From NCBI GenBank assembly GCA_963751425.1, contig CAVVUF010000001.1:1426001-1490000 (forward strand): 64,000 bases of DNA, given 5' to 3'. Positions 46,816 to 56,713 of this stretch are shown here, piece by piece. The DNA comes from CAVVUF01 sp963751425 (GTDB lineage Bacteria > Chloroflexota > Anaerolineae > Anaerolineales > UBA4823). A model generated the notes under the pieces. That model was not told the DNA's origin, made no database searches, and saw only the letters and a list, made by a program, of their open reading frames with translations. The position numbers were made by a program, and so were the translations under genes. The number at the start of each line of letters is the position of its first letter. Position 1 is the first letter of the stretch.

Positions 46816-47239
46816 TCAATCGATATCCTTGGCGTAAAGGTATAAATCATCCATCTGTTTCCACCCCAGGTTTTCATAGAAACGGACAGCCGTGTAATTA
46901 TCTTTCGTCACCAGCAAATAATAACGGATGCAGCCCTTTTCCCGCAGCCGCTTCTCCAATTCCTCCATCAGGTCGGCCCCAATGCCCCGCTGGCGAAAAG
47001 CTTCTGCCACAGCCAGGTGATAGACCATCCCCCGCCGTCCATCAAAACCACCTAAAACACTGGCGACGATCTGCCCCTCGCTTTCTGCCAGCAGAAACAG
47101 GTCCGCATCGCGTTTCAGTTTCTTGGCAATCTCATCCAGCTCATCCGATTTACGCAGGTGGATCCCGGGCCCTGCCTCAGACCACAGCTTGAAAATGGCG
47201 GGGTAATCCTCAGGGAATTTGAAACTCCCGGATAATCAT
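46816..47239 (-). CDS. GNAT N-acetyltransferase, frameshifted
   Basis: About 141 residues. The start is the ATG at 47239. A run of three A on the plus strand (47222-47224) breaks the frame after MIIREF; without one base it reads FKFPEDYPAIFKLW and runs uninterrupted. Motif A is LAVAEAFRQRGIGADLMEEL, with the R/Q-x-x-G-x-G acetyl-CoA loop (RQRGIG), and motif B is DNYTAVRFYENLGW. It resembles RimI-like or small-molecule acetyltransferases. Its stop abuts the GTG of the molybdopterin gene. Confidence 0.85.
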
Positions 47240-47262
47240 GGGGAGCTTGCCAGTCTGTTCGT

Positions 47263-47622
47263 TCACTCGGCCATCAGGCGGATTTGCTGGATCAGGGCGT
47301 CTGGCATATAAGGTTTCAGAATAAATCCATCCGCGCCGGCTATCGTGCACTCTTCCCGAAAATCGATCCCTGAAGACATCAATACTTTCGATGCTTTCAT
47401 ATCCTCTTCACCCTTGATCATGCGCAGCAGGTCAAATCCATTGGCCTGCCTCAAGTGCACATCCATCAAAATCACGGCAGGCCTTTCCTTCCGGATCGTC
47501 TCGAGGATTTGATCAGGATCATCTTCCAACATCTTGACCACCTCAAATCCCTCCATCTCAAGCAGGATATTTAATAACCCGATCATCGTCGCATCGTCTT
47601 CGACCAGCATCACCTTCTGCAT
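47263..47622 (-). CDS. CheY-like single-domain response regulator
   Basis: 119 residues. Receiver fold with acidic pair VEDD at 8-10, phospho-acceptor Asp in VILMDVHL, Thr/Ser switch at VLMSSG and Lys in FILKPY. There is no output domain, so it works by protein contact. Its ATG overlaps the lon stop by one base (TAATG), so it is translationally coupled to lon. The kinase partner is not obvious. Confidence 0.9.
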   Translation of the reverse strand: MQKVMLVEDDATMIGLLNILLEMEGFEVVKMLEDDPDQILETIRKERPAVILMDVHLRQANGFDLLRMIKGEEDMKASKVLMSSGIDFREECTIAGADGFILKPYMPDALIQQIRLMAE

Positions 47623-50307
47623 TATTTTCCCTCTTTCAAACCTTGTTGGACTGCCTCTACAGTGATTTTCGCTTTCTTTTTACCCTTGCGCTTCTCTGGA
47701 GTTTGGCTGGATGGCGTAGAATTTTCCTTGGGTTTCTCTAAAGAAGGTTTTTCCGGGGCCGGTTCTAAGGCGGCTGCCAAAACATCATCCACCGTTTCAA
47801 CAAATACAAACTCCAGCGATTTCAGCACCTCTTCTGGCAGGTCTTCCAGGTCAGCCTCATTCCGCTTGGGCAGAACGATTTTCCGCAAGCCGCTGCGATG
47901 CGCGGCCAACACTTTTTCCTTAATGCCTCCCACCGGAAGGACCTGCCCCCGCAGGGTGATTTCTCCGGTCATCCCCACATCTGGTCGCACGGAGCGCCCA
48001 GAGATCAAAGAAACCAGGGCGGTTGCCATCGTTACTCCTGCAGAGGGGCCATCTTTCGGTTGTGCACCTGCCGGAATGTGCAGGTGAATATCCGATTTAT
48101 CAAAAAAGGTCTTTTCCAAACCCAACGCTTCCGCTCGAGAGCGAACATACGATAAAGCCGCCCGCGCCAATTCTTGCATCACATTGCCCAGTGAACCAGT
48201 GATCTGGAAGCCTTTGCTCCCCGGCATACGGGTTGCCTCGATAAATAACACATCTCCGCCAACAGACGTATACGCCAGGCCCGTTGCCACGCCCGGTACA
48301 GCACACCGTTCGGCAATTTCTTCATTGCCGAAGTAACGTGGTCGACCCAGGTACTCACGTACTTTTTCAGGGGTAATTTCCACAACTTTTAGATTTCCTT
48401 CCGCAACCTGCGTGACCACCTTGCGGCAGACACTGCCAATTTCACGTTCCAGGTTGCGCACCCCAGCCTCCCGGGTATAGGAGCGGATGACCATGGTCAG
48501 GGCTTCGGGCGTAAAAACCACTTCTTCCGAGCGCAAACCATTCTCCCGTAATCTGCCGCGGGATCAAGTATTGTGTGGCAATCGAACCCTTCTCCCCCTC
48601 GGTGTATCCAGACAATGTGATGATCTCCATCCTGTCTCGTAGAGGCGCCGGGATTGTTTCCAATAGATTGGCGGTGGTAATGAACATCACCTGCGATAAA
48701 TCAAAAGCCACCTCCAGGTAATGATCGCGGAACTCAACGTTTTGCTCCGGATCCAATACTTCCAATAATGCCGCTGCCGGGTCGCCATGAAAATCGAAAG
48801 TCAGTTTATCGACTTCGTCGAGCATAAAAACAGGGTTGCGCGACTCGACCCTGCGCAGAGCTTGCAAGATCCGTCCTGGCAGCGCCCCAATATAAGTCCT
48901 GCGGTGCCCGCGGATCTCAGCCTCATCGCGCATGCCTCCCAACGAGATGCGCACAAATTTTCGGCCCATGGCATGGGCGATCGAGCGACCCAAAGAGGTC
49001 TTTCCCACCCCCGGAGGTCCGACAAAACATAAGATGACCCCCTCACGAATGCGCCGGATATCGTCAACCGGCTCCAGGTTCGTATCATCCTTCCGTTCCA
49101 GGCGCAATTTTCTGACCGCCAGGAACTCCAGAATCCGCTCTTTGACATCCTCCAACCCAAAGTGATCCTGGTCTAAAACCTCTCTGGCGTGCGCAATATC
49201 CAGGTTATCGGGTGTCGTGATAGCCCATGGCATGGAAATTAACCAGTCCAGGTAGGTGCGGATCACACCGTACTCAGCCGCCGCCGTTGGTAAGTGTGCC
49301 AGGCGGTCGAGCTCCTTGAGCGCCTGTTTTTCTGACTCTTCGGGCATCTTGGCTGCTTCTATCTTCTTACGCAGCTCCTCGACTTCAGCAGCCTGCTCAT
49401 CGCCTTCTCCCAGCTCGCGCTGGATTGCTTTTAGCTGCTCACGGAGAAAATAATCACGCTGCATCTTCTCGATCTCTGAGCGCGCCTCGCTTTGGATTTT
49501 CTGACCAATCTCCAGCACCTCGGCCTCATGTACCAGAATGCCCGTCAGCTTATGCAGCTTTTCCTGGGCTGAGTCCAGCTCGAGCAGAGCTTGCGCTGCA
49601 TCCAGATCCATGCGTTGAAAATTTCCAATCGTATATACGGTTTGGAGAGGTTCTTCCAGGGCTTGAACCGAGGCCACCAGCTCACGTGGGATGGTCGGGA
49701 TCATCTCAGCAATATGAGCAAATTGGTCGCGTGCATTTCTTGCCAGAGCCTCAATCTCCAGGCCGGTTTCAACAACCTCAGGAACGAGTTGGATTTGCGC
49801 CTTGAGGTAGGGATCAGTTTGGGTAAACTCCACAATTTTAAACCGGGCCAAACCCTGCACTAACAGGCGGATTGTGCCATCGGGGGCGCGGAATAAACGG
49901 TGCACCATCCCTACCGTCCCTACCGAGAATAAATCTTTTGGCTCCGGGATTTCCAGCTCGGGGTCTCGGGAAGCCACCAAACCAATTAACCTGTTTTCTC
50001 CGGCGACCACATCATCGACTAATCGAATGGAGCGCGGTTGTCCGATAGTTAAGGGGACAGCCGTTTCCGGATATACCACCAGCCCCCTCAAAGGGAGGAT
50101 GGGCAATAAGCCGGGAATTTTACTTTGTGTTTCTTCCGATCGTGGATTTTGCGTAGTAACCGGAACCTCACCTTCGAATTCCTGTGTCGCGTTGGCAAAC
50201 ACCAACCGGAACATTAATTCTTTGAAAGCTTCAGCTTCGTCCTCCGTCCATTCACTTTGTTCTAACCATGACATGATATCTAATGAATTCCATCTGGATG
50301 CAGGCAT
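47622..50307 (-). CDS. lon: ATP-dependent Lon protease, frameshifted
   Basis: About 895 residues. The N-terminal LON domain has LPILPLRGLVVYPETAVPL. The AAA+ module has FVGPPGVGKTSLGRSIA, the Walker B VFMLDEVDK and the sensor regions. The protease domain has KDGPSAGVTMATAL with the catalytic Ser and GGIKEKVLAAHRSG with the Lys. The break is at CCC 48545-48547; with one base less the protein reads PRQITENGLRSEEVVFTPEA. A Lys/Pro-rich tail of about 45 residues ends the protein and is longer than in most Lon proteins. It degrades misfolded and regulatory proteins. hsp20 lies 6 bases upstream. Confidence 0.94.
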
Positions 50308-50313
50308 GAAAGA

Positions 50314-50748
50314 TTATGATTCCTTTATCTGAATTAAATGAGAGCGTGCCTTGGGTAAGACAACTTTAAGAAAGCCATCTCGATAGACGGCTGTCGCACC
50401 CTCAACCGTCACAGAGATAGGAAGCTCAATCTCTGTGCTAAATTCCCCATAGGGTATTTCCATTTGATAATAGGCGCGTCGTTCGAGTGTGTCCGTTCTG
50501 TTTCCTTCAATGAAAAGGTGTCGTTCCTCTAAATAGATCGTAAAATCCTCCTCGCGCATCCCCCCAATTTCCACTCTGACCACAATTGCTTCCTCATTTT
50601 CGTAGACATCGGTCAACGGTCTCCAAACGCCCTGCCGGTGTTGATTGCGCCACCGCTGGATTTCGTTATTACCGGATAGAGCTTCATCAGAAAACCAGTC
50701 TTGCGGAACCTGGTGATGCTTCAGAATGACATCGATCATCTCCAACAC
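50314..50748 (-). CDS. Small heat shock protein Hsp20
   Basis: 144 residues. The alpha-crystallin domain has VRVEIGGMREEDFTIYLEER, HLFIEGNRTD and the ending VYRDGFLKVVLPKA, with the conserved I-x-I/V-like tail. Small heat shock proteins hold unfolded proteins without ATP. It sits upstream of lon with 6 bases between, so both are probably one transcript, placing a holdase before a protease. Confidence 0.93.
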   Translation of the reverse strand: MLEMIDVILKHHQVPQDWFSDEALSGNNEIQRWRNQHRQGVWRPLTDVYENEEAIVVRVEIGGMREEDFTIYLEERHLFIEGNRTDTLERRAYYQMEIPYGEFSTEIELPISVTVEGATAVYRDGFLKVVLPKARSHLIQIKES

Positions 50749-50801
50749 TCCTCAAAACCAACCAAAAAAATCTTTTAACTTATACCAATATTTCTTCACA
50801 G

Positions 50802-50874
50802 CGCCCCCGGCGGGATTCGAACCCACAACCAACAGCTTAGAAGGCTGCTGCTCTGTCCATTGAGCTACGAGGGC
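50802..50874 (-). tRNA. tRNA-Arg(TCT)
   Basis: The acceptor GCCCTCG pairs with CGGGGGC, with one G-T pair. The D-arm GCTCAATGGACAGAGC, an anticodon stem-loop CAGC-CTTCTAA-GCTG with anticodon TCT and the T-loop GGTTCGAATCC are clear. CCA is not encoded. It decodes AGA. A copy of its 5' half with upstream flank recurs at 56024-56124. Confidence 0.94.
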
Positions 50875-50934
50875 ATTGAAATTAATTGTATCAGAAGAAT
50901 GATGACTTTTGATTATTTAATATATAACCCAAGT
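50836..50934. repeat. Direct repeat copy 1 (tRNA-Arg 5' half plus flank)
   Basis: From the anticodon loop of tRNA-Arg through its 5' end and about 60 bases of upstream flank. It matches 56024-56124 almost base for base; differences are one A/G and a few A/T and length changes near 50903-50916. It looks like an element end. Confidence 0.85.
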
Positions 50935-51552
50935 ATACATGAACAGGGTTCATCCTGGAGCAAGAAAAGTTGTTACAACGGAAGCAGCCGCCAACACATA
51001 GGTCGCAAGCGAGTAGTGCCGTGAGTCTGAGCCCAAGTCAAGTATGACCGAGATGGCTAGAGGCATCCTGATTGTTGCCACTGCTTCGATGAGCGCACAG
51101 GACAATTTCGGTCCAAATAGACATCTGTGTTGGTAGCTAAAGAAATACGAAATGGAGATTATCCAACCTCTCCGTAGGTCGTAAGATCCTCGTAGCAGTG
51201 GAGCCACGTAGTGGCTTAGGCTGCACTGTATCGCCAGCCTCAATCGTTTAGTGATGATGGGCTCAGAGGGCTGAGGATTTGCGACTGGCGTGGTTCTCTC
51301 GCCCAGGATCGCTCAGTTCCAGCTGGGCGATCTTAACTTTTAAGCGATTACCCTTCATTTCAAAACCGCCTGTCAGTATCATGGCGCAAGCCATCCACGA
51401 TAGAGAAGAGTGGCTCGTAATCTGGTCGGGCTTTTACCCAGACCATACGCTTAGCCCCGACATCAAGCCCACCTTCTGGATCGTGAGAATATTACGGGCG
51501 AACCAGGTGGTTAGACATGGGTCATTCTACAACTCCCTGATCACACAGTTGC
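50935..51552. other. Gene-free stretch between tRNA-Arg repeat and the ABC exporter
   Basis: About 620 bases. Short open frames occur in several phases, but none has a start signal, a recognisable motif or a consistent codon pattern. It may hold decayed mobile-element sequence. I see no RNA gene or tandem repeat in it. Confidence 0.4.
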
Positions 51553-52647
51553 CTAACGATCCGAACGACGAGCTTTCCAGATGACGAGGGCATAAAGAGG
51601 CAGCGAAAGGGATAGGACAATTAGCAGGTCAGTCAAGACCCGGGTAACGGGAACAGTCTCCGAGAATTCCGCCCGGCAGATCTCTGCCAGCGCCACCGAT
51701 GGCACCCAGGGGAGAATACTCTCCACCAGGACCGGGAGTTCCACGCCCAGCATCTTTACCACGATGGCGCCAACCAGGAGCAGCAGGATAGCCGTCATCC
51801 ATCCGACCATATCCTGCTGCTTCTCATAAAAACTGCCCAGCGCCAGACCTATGGCCACCGAAAAAATCCCGCCGGCGATCACGAACAACATCACCAAATC
51901 CCAATGGATCACATCCGCCCACGAGATGGCAAATATCATCACCGCGGTTACCAGGATATAGAACGATCCTGCCAGGGCTTTCCCGATCACCACCTGGCCG
52001 ATGCTGGCCGGGGAGACCAGTAGCGCCTGCATGGTCTTGGTCTCTTTTTCCTCAAATAGCAGACTTGGCACCAGAAAAATGCCCATCATCAAGATCATGA
52101 GCACCGAATTGATGGTTGCCAGGCTGAGGGAGAGCACACCGCTTGTGGGTGGGTAGGCGATATTCCCTTCGATATGGATGGTCACCGGAAGGTCCAATGC
52201 TTGCGAAAGCATTTCTTCGAGTTTCGGTTGCAATTCGGAAACCTGGTAGCGTTTGCTCCAGCATACATAACCCTGGAATTCAACCTGCTTCCCCGTAGCC
52301 AGATGCTGATCGAAATCTGCCGGGATGCGGAGGCCGATCAGCGGATATACCGCGCCACACAATGCGGTATGCAATTCCTGCTCTGAATGCAGCCTTTGCA
52401 CCGAAATGCCTTGGTTATTTCTTATTTTTTCCACCAGAGACGAATTGCCAATGTCGTAAACTGGCAGGACTGTCTGCGATTGTTCGAAGATCAAAGGTAG
52501 CATCTTTGGCACGAGCAGCATGATGCTCAGCATGATGATCATCGAGATAACCACCTTGTTCCTGAGTGCATCGACGATATCTTTGGAAGCGATCGTCCAG
52601 ATGATATTCAGGTTATCTGCGAGTGTGTGTCTGTATTCTTTTGACAT
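51553..52647 (-). CDS. ABC-2-type exporter permease (second)
   Basis: 364 residues from the ATG at 52647 (GGAG upstream; a GTG at 52662 is an alternative). An N-terminal helix, a large extracytoplasmic loop (ELQPKLEEMLSQAL) and five C-terminal helices follow the YhaP/NatB ABC-2 layout. The loop before helix 2 (EEKETKTMQALLVSPASIGQV) is the conserved coupling motif. About 40% of positions look alike to the upstream permease, suggesting duplication. With the ATPase it probably exports a peptide, lipid or ion. Confidence 0.85.
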   Translation of the reverse strand: MSKEYRHTLADNLNIIWTIASKDIVDALRNKVVISMIIMLSIMLLVPKMLPLIFEQSQTVLPVYDIGNSSLVEKIRNNQGISVQRLHSEQELHTALCGAVYPLIGLRIPADFDQHLATGKQVEFQGYVCWSKRYQVSELQPKLEEMLSQALDLPVTIHIEGNIAYPPTSGVLSLSLATINSVLMILMMGIFLVPSLLFEEKETKTMQALLVSPASIGQVVIGKALAGSFYILVTAVMIFAISWADVIHWDLVMLFVIAGGIFSVAIGLALGSFYEKQQDMVGWMTAILLLLVGAIVVKMLGVELPVLVESILPWVPSVALAEICRAEFSETVPVTRVLTDLLIVLSLSLPLYALVIWKARRSDR

Positions 52648-52685
52648 CTCGGTTTTCTCCACTTGAAAAGACGGTCAAGCCGCTT

Positions 52686-53766
52686 CTAGCGGTCAGATCG
52701 GCGAACTTTCCAAATGACCAAGCCAAAGACAACGGCGATACTCACTAAAGCAATAGCAAGGTTCGGTAGGAACTGCGCGGGAGTAATGCCTATGGAGCAT
52801 GAGTAGCGAAAGATGCTGGCTAGCGCCGAAGATGGCAACCAGGTAAAGATCATTCGGATGCCGGCTTTCAGGTTTGATTCCATGTAGAAGAGCGGTGGAA
52901 TTGCCAGGAAGAGGAGCAGCACCACCATCCAAAGCCCTATTTGTTTTGTGGATTTGATAAAACTACCAACCACCAGCCCCAACCCGACAGCAAGCAGTGC
53001 ATATCCCAGGAAGGCTGCCAGTGCCATGATCCAATTAACAATGTACCCTGAGAACAGGGCCATTCCAAGTCCGCCAACGATCAAGATATAGAAAAATCCT
53101 GCCAGTGCTTTGCCCAAGACAACCTGTCCGGGACTTGCCGGGGAGGTCAGCAGCGCATCAAGTGTTTTAGTTTGCTTTTCCTCCAGCATCAGGTGAGGGA
53201 TCAGAAGCAGCGCCGTGGTGAAGACGAAATAAACCATTAGGTAGGTTACGCTGGTATGGTCGCCGTCCGCATCTGCTTGCGGGATGATAATGTTCTGGCC
53301 AATAACAACCTGCACTGGCCGGCCGAGGATCTCGGTGAAGGCCTGGCTGTATTTTGTTTCCAGTTCGGCAACTTTCATGCGGTTGACCCAGAAGATGTAA
53401 CCGCTCAGGGTGGGTGTGCCGCCGGAGGATAGGGTTTGGTCGAAATCTGCCGGAAGTACCAGGCCCACGTTTTGATACGCCATCATCCGCTTCATTTCTG
53501 GAAGAGAAGATGCCTGCCGGAATGAGTATTTAGCTCCATCCCGAAGGCTGGCAAATTCAATCACCAAGCTGGTATTCCCTTCATCAGACCACAACCACAC
53601 TCACATTTTTATCGAAAGGGCGCAGTGTGCTGATGTAGGAGAAAAATACCACCATACCAACCATAATGATGAGATTGGATCTGCTGCTCTTGTTTTTTAG
53701 AGCATCCAGGATGTCTTTCGTGCCAATGATCCAGGCAATATAAAGAGTATCCATTAGAGTTCTCAT
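52686..53766 (-). CDS. ABC-2-type exporter permease (first), frameshifted
   Basis: About 359 residues. The first 60 residues hold helix 1 (NLIIMVGMVVFFSYIS). A break at 53589-53590 (one extra C on the plus strand) splits the frame, and after repair it reads VSVVVSDEGNTSLVIEF. The rest has MLEEKQTKTLDALLTSPASPG, the coupling motif, and five helices. Its start overlaps the ATPase stop region. It is the partner of the second permease in a heterodimeric exporter. Confidence 0.82.
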
Positions 53767-54509
53767 AGTTCCTCACTTCCTCTCCGCAGCTCACTTCCGG
53801 TGAGCTGGATGAAAATATCTTCCAGGGTTGTTTTTTCGTCTTTGCCGTATTCAGCCTTTAGGCGAGTTGGAGTATCCATGGCAACGATGCACCCCCGGTC
53901 GAGGAACGCGACCCGCTGGCTAAGCTGATCGGCTTCTTCCATGTAATGGGTGGTCAGGAAGACAGTCATCCCCCCTTTGGCCAAACCGGACACGATGCTG
54001 CGGATATCACGGGCAATGTGCGGATCCAAGCCGCGCGTCGGTTCATCCAGGAACAGAACCTCAGGCTTGTGTAGCAACGCCCGGGCAATCAGCACCCGCT
54101 GTTTCATGCCGTTTGAGTATTTCTGAACCTTTTCGCTGGCGCGCTCGGTCAGTCCAACCTGAGCAAGCACTTCCTCCACGCGGGATTTCTGGATGCGGTA
54201 AAGGCGGGCATAGAAAACCAGGTTTTCACGCGCCGACATGCGTTCGTAGATGTTCTGGCTGTCGAACACCACGCCGATCCTGGGCTTGAGCTGCTGGCGT
54301 TCGGTGACGACATCATAACCGGCCACTTTGGCCATCCCTGAGGTGGGAAGCAATTGTCCGGTCAACATGCGGATGGTGGTGGTTTTGCCAGCGCCATTGG
54401 GACCCAAGAAGCCGAAAATCTCACCGGGTTCAACGCTGAAGCTGATCCCATCAACGGCGCGCAGGCCGTTGTAGTTTCGGGTCAGGTTTTGAACTTCGAT
54501 CGCTTTCAT
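53763..54509 (-). CDS. ABC transporter ATP-binding protein (NatA-like)
   Basis: 248 residues from the ATG at 54509 (AAGGAG upstream; earlier in-frame ATGs lie in the leader). Walker A is GPNGAGKTTTIRML, the signature is KYSNGMKQRVLIARALL and Walker B is EVLFLDEPTRGLDP, with the H-loop His in LTTHYMEEAD. It drives the two ABC-2 permeases immediately downstream. A good promoter with an overlapping inverted repeat lies upstream. Confidence 0.92.
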   Translation of the reverse strand: MKAIEVQNLTRNYNGLRAVDGISFSVEPGEIFGFLGPNGAGKTTTIRMLTGQLLPTSGMAKVAGYDVVTERQQLKPRIGVVFDSQNIYERMSARENLVFYARLYRIQKSRVEEVLAQVGLTERASEKVQKYSNGMKQRVLIARALLHKPEVLFLDEPTRGLDPHIARDIRSIVSGLAKGGMTVFLTTHYMEEADQLSQRVAFLDRGCIVAMDTPTRLKAEYGKDEKTTLEDIFIQLTGSELRRGSEEL

Positions 54510-54565
54510 CGCGTCACTCCTTATTTTGTCTAACGAAGTACTTTCCATGTCAACTTTCTGCCATC

Positions 54566-54594
54566 AGTATATATAAAAGAAATACGCCGTGCAA
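54566..54594 (-). promoter_or_regulatory. Promoter of the ABC exporter operon
   Basis: Minus strand: TTGCAC (54594-54589), 17 bases, TATACT (54571-54566). About 50 bases before the ATG at 54509. Confidence 0.7.
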
Positions 54595-54616
54595 CAAAAA
54601 ATCGGCAAACGGCGTA
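54583..54616. promoter_or_regulatory. Inverted-repeat operator overlapping the exporter promoter
   Basis: A perfect 8-base inverted repeat: TACGCCGT (54583-54590) and ACGGCGTA (54609-54616), 18 bases apart. The left arm touches the -35. It is a likely operator, perhaps for the adjacent LytTR-ABC protein. Confidence 0.5.
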
Positions 54617-54703
54617 TAGGGGCGGCAGAAGGCGCTGGAGTGAGGGTGAATAGCACAATTTCGGGATTATTTTATGGGCATAAAAAGGCAAATTCGGACA
54701 AAG

Positions 54704-55696
54704 TTAATATCCCAAAAGCTCACGCAACTCACGTTCGGCGGATTTGCTTAGAGGAATCTCTGTCCCTGCGGCATCTTTCAGCCTCAGGCTGAAGCTATCC
54801 CGGGTATAGGGGATCACTTCCTTGACCTGCTGCAGATTGACGAGGTAAGCGCGATGCACACGGAAGAATCCGCTGCGCGATAGGTGTTTTTCCAACTCGG
54901 CCAGGGTGAACTGGGTCGGCAGGCGTTCCTCGTTGGTTTGAAGATAGGAGCGGTCGTCCTGGGCGAAGACGAATAGAATTTCGGCTGGGTCAACCAGGAT
55001 GATCTTATCTTCTGAGCGAGCCGGGATCATGAACGGGCGATTGCGCTGCTGATCTTCTCGAGGGTCATACGTCTCGACAATCCGGCCCTGGGCCAGACAA
55101 TAGACCTTGTTGCAGATTTTCTCCAAGCCGGTCGTATCCTGGGCGAGTATCAGCACTGCAGCGCCAGCCTCACTCTGCCTGCGCACAACCTGGCTGATCA
55201 GTGTGATGGAGACTTGCTCGCAACCTGCAAACGGGTCTACCAACAACAGGATCTTTGGGTTGGCAAGGAGTGCGCGTCCCAACGCAAGCCGCCTGGACAG
55301 ACCAGGGGAGAGCTCTCTGCACTGGTATGGGCTTGGTCAGCCAGGCCGACCTGTTCCAGTACCTCCATCGGGCGTGTTTTAGGCAGCCGGTATAGGTGGC
55401 AGTAGAATTGCAAATTGCCAAGCACGGACATACGCTTGTAAAGGTTGTCATCCGGGAAAGAGCACACCCGCCTGGCGACTGAAAGCTCTGTGCTCATGAT
55501 AGGGATCCACTCCAGCCAAGCGCACGCTGCCAGTTGTCGGGTGAATGCGGCCGCTGAGCAATTGGAATAAGACATCCTTGCCGCTGTCCACCGGCCCGAC
55601 AAGCGCGGCGACCTCCCCCGCTTTAACTTCCAACGAAGGAATGTCGATCACTGTAGTTTGGTCAAGGACTTTTTGCAAGTTTGTGAGCGTAATCAT
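54704..55696 (-). CDS. ABC-ATPase fused to LytTR DNA-binding domain, two frameshifts
   Basis: About 330 residues over three frames. The N-terminal ABC-like ATPase has an altered Walker A (GPVDSGKDVLFQLL) and an LSPGLSRRLALGRALL signature; the Walker B reads ILLLVDPF without the catalytic Glu. The C-terminal LytTR domain has LEKHLSRSGFFRVHRAYLVN and RLKDAAGTEIPLSKSAERE. Breaks are at 55457-55459 (one extra A on the plus strand) and about 55312 (one base missing). Such fusions regulate neighbouring ABC exporters. The altered ATPase site suggests a sensor or non-hydrolysing role. The ATG at 55696 lies 7 bases after a TACAAT box. Confidence 0.78.
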
Positions 55697-55703
55697 CATG
55701 ATA

Positions 55704-55709
55704 ATTGTA
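55704..55709 (-). promoter_or_regulatory. -10 box of the LytTR-ABC gene, leaderless arrangement
   Basis: Minus-strand TACAAT with TG at the extended position, 7 bases before the ATG at 55696. Confidence 0.4.
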
Positions 55710-56023
55710 GCACATCCCCCATTATGACCTGCGTCACGCAGACGGTGCAGTTCTGTTCGTTTATCCTGGCATGCTCATCGGATCGTTATCCATAAATGCC
55801 AGCCAATATCATTCCGGAGGGGAAAAGTTATGTCCTTCTGAGAGGATACCCATACAAACCACGGTGGAAATGTTACTATGTATAAGCAAGGCAATTGATC
55901 CAAGGGTTTTTATGCCCTACTATTGCACTACTCACAATTTTATACCCCCCATATATGGACTATTTTCAAAAAATAATCCATACAGCACCAACATATAGCG
56001 GGGTAATTTTCGTTTGGTTATAT
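55710..56023. other. Gene-free stretch before the second tRNA repeat
   Basis: About 310 bases, AT-rich toward the right. No gene, RNA or clear hairpin is visible. Confidence 0.35.
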
Positions 56024-56124
56024 CTTAGAAGGCTGCTGCTCTGTCCATTGAGCTACGGGGGCATTGAAATTAATTGTATCAGAAGAATGATATCTTTTGA
56101 TTTATTTTAATATATAACCCAAGT
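56024..56124. repeat. Direct repeat copy 2 (truncated tRNA-Arg)
   Basis: Copy of 50836-50934. It holds only the anticodon loop to 5' end of tRNA-Arg and its upstream flank, so no functional tRNA is made here. It marks the far end of the 5.2-kb insert. Confidence 0.85.
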
Positions 56125-56164
56125 TGCCACCAAATGGTAAGGAAGGGAAATCCATGCGAAATCT

Positions 56165-56455
56165 ATTAGAGCTTGTGGCAGCCAAACCCTAACGGTGGCA
56201 GGTCGCTCTCCGCACGGCGCTGTGGCTCCTGTCCAAGCTGACGGCAGCCTTCTCAGCGTGATAGAGTACAATTCGCAGCCCTAGGTCTCGCAGTTGAGCA
56301 GCCTGCCCATCAGGCTGGCGATCTCGCCTTTACCCGCACAGGGATCAAGAAGCCGCCCACGTGTGCCCGCTGGAAGCGGGATGAACCAGGAGGTTGTGGC
56401 TTCCCCCATGTGAGGTTGGATAGAACCCACCTTTTTCAATTCCTGCAAGTTTCAT
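56165..56455 (-). pseudogene. Remnant of a DUF6094-type methyltransferase
   Basis: Start ATG at 56455 with GGAG upstream, reading MKLAGIEKGGFYPTS. The frame then breaks twice. Further on, GRLLDPCAGKGEIASLMGRL, a SAM-binding motif I of the kind seen in DUF6094 proteins, is followed by ET and GCELY. Two or more frameshifts and an internal stop leave no usable protein. Confidence 0.45.
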
Positions 56456-56713
56456 GTGTGTATACTCCATGAGAATGACCCCGGAGGACGCGACGCTCCA
56501 AAGGGTGCGATGTCACCACAGAGAAATAGATACGAATACTTGTCCGAACTATGGCACTGTTCTTAATTTAGATTGAAATCTCTCCTTTTTTGTGGTTATC
56601 AGATTCTACCAACGTTCTATCTTCAACACTTTTAAGTCGCATTAGCATGGATAGATCTACCAGGAATCAATCATTCAACAGAGCTAGGAGATAGCCTGTT
56701 ATATAATTGAGTT

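Noticed and set aside
51279..51584. 101-residue plus-strand frame in the gap after tRNA-Arg
   Set aside because: No ribosome-binding site, no motif, and it runs into the antisense of the permease gene.
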